Shown here: in pieces, positions 59,111 through 64,000 of the stretch
How the letters are laid out: each line of letters opens with the position of its first letter
How positions within the stretch are numbered: position 1 is the first letter of the stretch
NCBI GenBank assembly: GCA_028829895.1
Contig: CM054178.1
Location: forward strand, 64,386,335 to 64,450,334
Direction of reading: 5' to 3'
DNA: 64,000 bases
From: Sinotaia quadrata
Lineage: Eukaryota; Mollusca; Gastropoda; Architaenioglossa; Viviparidae
Notes under the pieces: generated by a model
The model's input: the letters and a program-made list of their open reading frames with translations, nothing else
The model's database searches: none
What the model was told of the DNA's origin: nothing
Program-made: the position numbers and the translations under genes

Positions 59111-60884
59111 ATAGGCTTTTACTGGTTTCTGTCAACATGGTCATAAATTGACAATTTAGCTATAGACGTATTCAGTGTAGCTGATAATTAAGAATGGCAC
59201 TCTTTTGCTTTAAATTTCCTTGATTAGTTGTTAATAAGAATATAGATACTATTTAAAATAACAGTCAGTGGACGGTATGTAACATGCATTAATGACAACC
59301 ATTTCATGCATCCGTGATTGCTGTTATAACTTTTATTAATCTACATCCTTATGTTACCCCCACCCACCTGAAGCTCTAATGGTCTATGGATTCTTTAAGT
59401 CCTACTGTCAAATCATTCTATGAAAATGGCATAACACAATCACCCCAATAAACTAACTGCTCGCAATATGATTATTTCTTCCAATGATCGGTTGCAAGTC
59501 ATTTGTAATTCCGTAATAAATTTAGCTATTGAGAGAATTCACTTCATTTATTCTGAATGTTTAAGTGAAAATAATTCCTAGAAGACTTCAAATTTGCACT
59601 CACAGTCATTCCGTGTGACGTCATTCTTTACGCACAAATTCTAATAGTCTACTGAAAATTAATCTAATTAATCATACATTTCAATGTAAGGGAGATAATT
59701 AGCTGGTGTTTAAAACTCTAAATGAACAGGTGTCAATTATTCTTGGAATCTTCAGTGTTAGTCATCCATCAGCCCATTCTGTGAATTTGCACATTAGAGT
59801 TTTTCATTGTATCAGTCCAATTTGAGAATTTGAAACTGGTCAATCATTCCATCAGTCCATTACGAGAATTAGTTATTATTGTTATTTATTGTAGGGTTCC
59901 ATTAACTCTTATATTTCTTAACTGTCTTTTGGTCAAGTAACAAAACATTTTGACTGTCCAAAATTAATATAATTAACATCTGTGCATATGTGTGGGTGAG
60001 AGAGATAATTTATTTGCTTATTTATGTATATGTGCATATTATGTCATTTGTAAAAGTGTAATGTGCATTGTTTCCTCAAAGTACAAACCAAAACGAAACT
60101 ATTTAATAAATCAATTCCTAATCTTTAGTTCACGTTTTGTTGTTGTAAGTAATATTATCATCGTCACAGTGGGTTTTAGATAACGTTTTGTTTTTCTATA
60201 CACGACAACCGTCACAGTGTACAGATGACAACGTGTCCATTTAATACCATGTAAAAAGGACCCATTTCATGCATGTTATAAAATTGTGGTAAATAGATAA
60301 TTCGGCAGTTGGTATGGTTCAGTTTAACAACAACAAACTATTTTAAGCGTCTTACTATAGCCATAATGTTCTTCAGATATTTAGTTTTTAATGTTTCTCC
60401 CCATAACATATGTCGCAATTACTGCTCTAAAAATTTAAATAAAAATAAAACAGCTACTTCCTCCGCACATCACACATAAACATATATATCTTTTCGATAT
60501 ACCAGGGAATTCACATATTTTTTTTAATTCTGTGATATCTATTTGATACGTCCCCTATAGTAAACTTTAAATCTAGTTACTTAAAATGCGCAATCATTGT
60601 AAACAGTGTAATCTCCACACATCAATAATGGAAACTATGATAACACGTGTCAATACAATATGCAATCAATAATAATTATAAATCAAAAGGTTAATAAAAA
60701 AAAAAAAGATTCAAAAGATAAAAAAGGATAGACAAAGCAAGACAATTCTAGAAAGTGTTATAAAAATAATAAGTGAGATAAGATTGCTTTTTAAATGTCT
60801 ATTCCACTAGTCAAATGTATCCCTTTCGAGCTCTCTTTTAGTCTAAGATTTCACGTTAAGTTCTAAGCTCCACAATGTTTTCAA

Positions 60885-61640
60885 CAATTGTTTTCCACAT
60901 TTACTTATTTCAACACAATAACAATAATTAGTTTAACAATTTTGAAAAAATATGATCTCATCCCCGGACAGAGCCTACCCACTTTAAGTAACTCCAATGC
61001 CACCTTACCAGTTCCCTCAAGGAGAATAACAATTGTAGCAATTTCCAGTAACTTCCTAGTGTCAGAAATATGTTCGATGTACTCAGCATACCTTGCCATA
61101 ATACATCAATGGGATGTAGTGTATTCTTTACACTTGCCCACTGTTCCCCACCTCTACCAAGTTGGTCAAAGCGGTAAATAATCAGTAAACCAGGAGGTTC
61201 AAATCGGACACAAAAAGACACGCTGCTTATTACCTAAAACATTTAATATCAGTTAACAAATGCTAAGCTTCCAGTGTATACATCTTTAACTGCATTCTCT
61301 CTTACATTCAAGCCTCAACTTACAGTTTCATGCAACAGTACTTATTAGCCCAATACACAACATTATAAATATATGTATGAACAGGTTCACTAGGAACAAT
61401 GTCAAGTGTTTAGCATACTTAGTTCAAATATTTCTTGAAATAATATCTATTTACATAATACACCTCTATGTATGTATCAATAGCAAAACGCATGAAATAT
61501 TTCTAAGCCCGTTCTCTCTCAATCAGTCAGTTAACTCACCATTAAGCTAACAGCCGCCTTGCAAGACTGGACTTCTTACCACACCAAATTCAAGTGATTA
61601 GACATAGAATTTTCAGCAGGTAAACAAATTGATCTCAGGA
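60885..61640 (-). mobile_element. Dispersed inverted-repeat element, minus-strand copy
   Basis: The reverse complement carries TTCTGACACTAGGAAGTTAC, GAACCTCCTGGTTTACTGAT, TTGAGGCTTGAATGTAAGAG and TTGAATTTGGTGTGGTAAGA, in the order seen in the 12.3- and 23.6-kb copies. No terminal repeat is seen at either end. Confidence 0.55.
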
Positions 61641-61785
61641 GTCATAGTAGTAGTAGAAGAAAGTAGTAGTTGTAATAGTAATAGTTCTAGTAGTGTTAGT
61701 AATATCAATAATTATAATAGTAGTAGTAGTGATGTTAGAGTAATAATATTACTATCACTAGCGGTAGTGTTAGTGCAACAGGTTA
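61640..61785. repeat. Degenerate AGT trinucleotide repeat
   Basis: AGTAGTAGTAG, AATAGTAGT and similar units; open frames here are Ser/Asn-rich artefacts. Confidence 0.85.
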
Positions 61786-61789
61786 TTTT

Positions 61790-63690
61790 AAGCAACGAGA
61801 GGGTCTTTTTAATTATGAGAATATTATCATTTCTACAAGTCTTTGATAAATACACACCTCTAAGTTTGCAGGCAATGGACTGAAAGAATATCCTCCTGTA
61901 CCCTTCCCAGAGCAATCTCCAATATTGTAAATAAACACCACAGGATAACTTTGACTTAGAAAACATCAAACAAAGTAGTGGACGCCCTCTACAAAGGTCT
62001 AAACCCATTTTATTAATTATTACGCACCCATCACTATTCCTAAGCTTTTAACCCAGTTAATACACGAGGTCAAGGTTGTTGATAAATAAAGAAATAAAAT
62101 TTATTAACAAAATAATTAACTACACATTACAAAGCAATTCAACATTTATCAAGTACAAATAATGACATGTACAATGAGACATACAGAGATGCACAAACAA
62201 ATATATATATCAATTGTTCAATGTTAGGCCTATAAAGTCTCTTTTTGTAACTGTTGTAACTGTTTATTATAGTGTTCCTGAAATTTATCTCTAGCTCTCC
62301 CCAGACAATCCTATAGTGAACAAAATTCATTTACAATGTTACTTCAATCAAGTGATGTTCAGACAACATGAATAATGCACATCACAGAGTAAGAAAAGTT
62401 GAAAGTTTGTTTCATAAAATGTACACATGACCTGAATCAAGTCTCTCTGTCTGTTTTTTCCCAACTGCATTCGATGATGTCATACACCTCCACTGGCTTC
62501 CTTCATGGAACTCTTAGCACACTGGTGGTCATGTTCAGGACTAGACCCAGAAGTCCAGTTTAAGGAGGGTGTAAAAGGGAGTGCTGCCAATGTCTGTAGA
62601 GCAACAACAATAATTCTTCTGTAGAAATTCTGTCTCTTTCCTTAATAACTCCTCAGACTATATTTTATAATTACTGAATATGATTATTTAATTTACCACA
62701 AGTGAGCAAATGAATTCAAGCTATGTGCCCTTTTACAAGTTATAAACTCTTCCAAATACAGTACTACAGAATTAACCAAAATAATATTAACAGACCAAAA
62801 TGGAAATAGAAAAATTAAAGGTGTAGGCAATATTGATCAAGGCTGTGATAAAAAGGTCTCTGAATCACAAACGTTTTTTACAAAGATCTAAATTCTTTAG
62901 ACTTGCTACAAATTTCCACTAATGACTAGCATGTTAGTTACAAATAGATCAGCCAACATTAATCAAATGGCATTCCTACTGGATAAGATAATAAAAGATA
63001 TCTTAGAATTATAAACAGCACACAACGTTATACATGAAAATTAAAATACATTATTACTCTTCTGGAAGAAAGATGTAAAATTTACATTTATATTTAGCTG
63101 CAAAGAAGACATAAAATTACAATTTTAAAACTTATATCTCTGTTTACTCATGATAAGGCTTTGATCACATGACTCCCCATCAGAGACAGCAGAGAAACTT
63201 TGTCTTTCTGCCTTTAGAATTTCTTGGCAATTGATGAATAAAGTGATAATTTTCCACAATATGAGTTCCCCCTGTGTATTCCCTTAGCACTCATTGGTCA
63301 ACTATGGTTGGCCAGTAGAAGGCCATTGGTTAGCCCTACTTGGCAAGCTTCTAAGAAATGTTTGCATCATTCAATAAGTCGTTTATATGTAAAAAGATCT
63401 GATGTACACTCACGCATTCCATGGAACTTAGACTACTGAATTCCACCAGCAATGACACCAGTGTAATTTAATTATAATACTACTTCAAGAAATGTACAGT
63501 CATCCATTTAGGGTGAACTTTTGTAATTTTCCCAATATGTGTTCGCTTAACGTGCAGTGCATGATGTCTACCTTAAAATCTTATTCCATAAATATCAGTA
63601 ATATAAACAAGTGCTCCACAGTTTATCACAAAAATATATCATAAATAAAAGTATATAAAGAAACAAGTGACAAATAAAGGAAGGGGTGGA
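61790..63690. other. Non-coding stretch at the right side, no recognised gene
   Basis: AT-rich unique sequence. No conserved frame, splice-phase partner for exon 23, or RNA gene is visible. Confidence 0.45.
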
Positions 63691-63699
63691 AATATTTGT

Positions 63700-63835
63700 C
63701 ACAGTTAGTACCAATAGTAATAGTGGTAGCATTAGCAAAGATAGTAATAACAGTAGTGATAACACCAATCGTAATAGTGGTAGTGTTAGCATCAATAGTA
63801 ATAGTAGTAGGAGTATTAGAAGTAGTAGTATGTCA
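63700..63835. repeat. Degenerate AGT/AAT trinucleotide repeat
   Basis: AGTAATAGTGGTAGCATTAG-type units; both strands are open by composition. Confidence 0.85.
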
Positions 63836-64000
63836 TGAGATATCTAGGGGTGACTTTATAACAATATATTATACCAATTTTTACTAGTTAAAGATTTAAC
63901 ACTTCTACAAAGTGTCGATACAAGGAATGGACTACTCGTTATAAATTGTATGTATCAGCAACTGTTACACAGATAATAAGGGTGACGCCACCAGCCAATT

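Noticed and set aside
62440..62600. Possible next exon of the TRANK1-like gene
   Set aside because: No phase-1 acceptor with TPR-like helices could be built here.

Overview
This window is AT-rich animal genomic DNA. It holds spliced GT-AG genes, many microsatellites and minisatellites, and decayed non-LTR retrotransposons. The style points to a lophotrochozoan, probably a mollusc and perhaps a cephalopod. That placement is inference, because no species-specific marker is visible. Nothing bacterial or phage-like is present.

One real gene dominates. It lies on the + strand from 22781 to at least 56705 and runs off the right side of the window. I assembled 23 coding exons by hand from acceptor and donor sites and reading phase. 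They join without a stop into about 1,785 codons. The product is a TRANK1-like protein (TPR and ankyrin repeat-containing protein 1): an N-terminal region with a possible two-segment membrane hairpin, a Cys-rich region, ankyrin-like repeats, a long disordered linker, a complete superfamily-1 UvrD-type helicase core with Walker A, Walker [12 protein letters not shown] and TAITRAR motifs, and then TPR-like alpha-helical repeats. Several exons have no usable ATG and are visible only through splice phase and similarity to the family.

Layout: 1-22.4 kb has no convincing conserved gene. It holds minisatellites (units of 21-57 bp), a broken R2/NeSL-like retrotransposon with a restriction-like endonuclease (about 3.0-4.8 kb), a LINE C-terminal fragment on the minus strand (15.68-16.06 kb), copies of a dispersed repeat with terminal inverted repeats, and one minus-strand acidic repeat ORF (6.07-6.58 kb) that might be an exon. 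The TRANK1-like gene fills 22.8-56.7 kb, and its introns hold many different tandem arrays plus two more fragments of the same retrotransposon (about 32.73-33.05 kb minus, 35.17-36.2 kb plus). 56.7-64 kb is probably intron or 3' sequence, with GATA and AT microsatellites, a 46-bp array and a minus-strand copy of the dispersed repeat.

The most interesting points are: the N-terminal hydrophobic hairpin spliced in phase to a helicase gene; a 20-bp tandem array after exon 1 that repeats the splice-donor core GTAAGT about 15 times; simple repeats close to the acceptors of the Walker B exon and the last visible exon; a multi-copy inverted-repeat element; tandem expansion inside a retrotransposon; and two short inserts that look retroposed.
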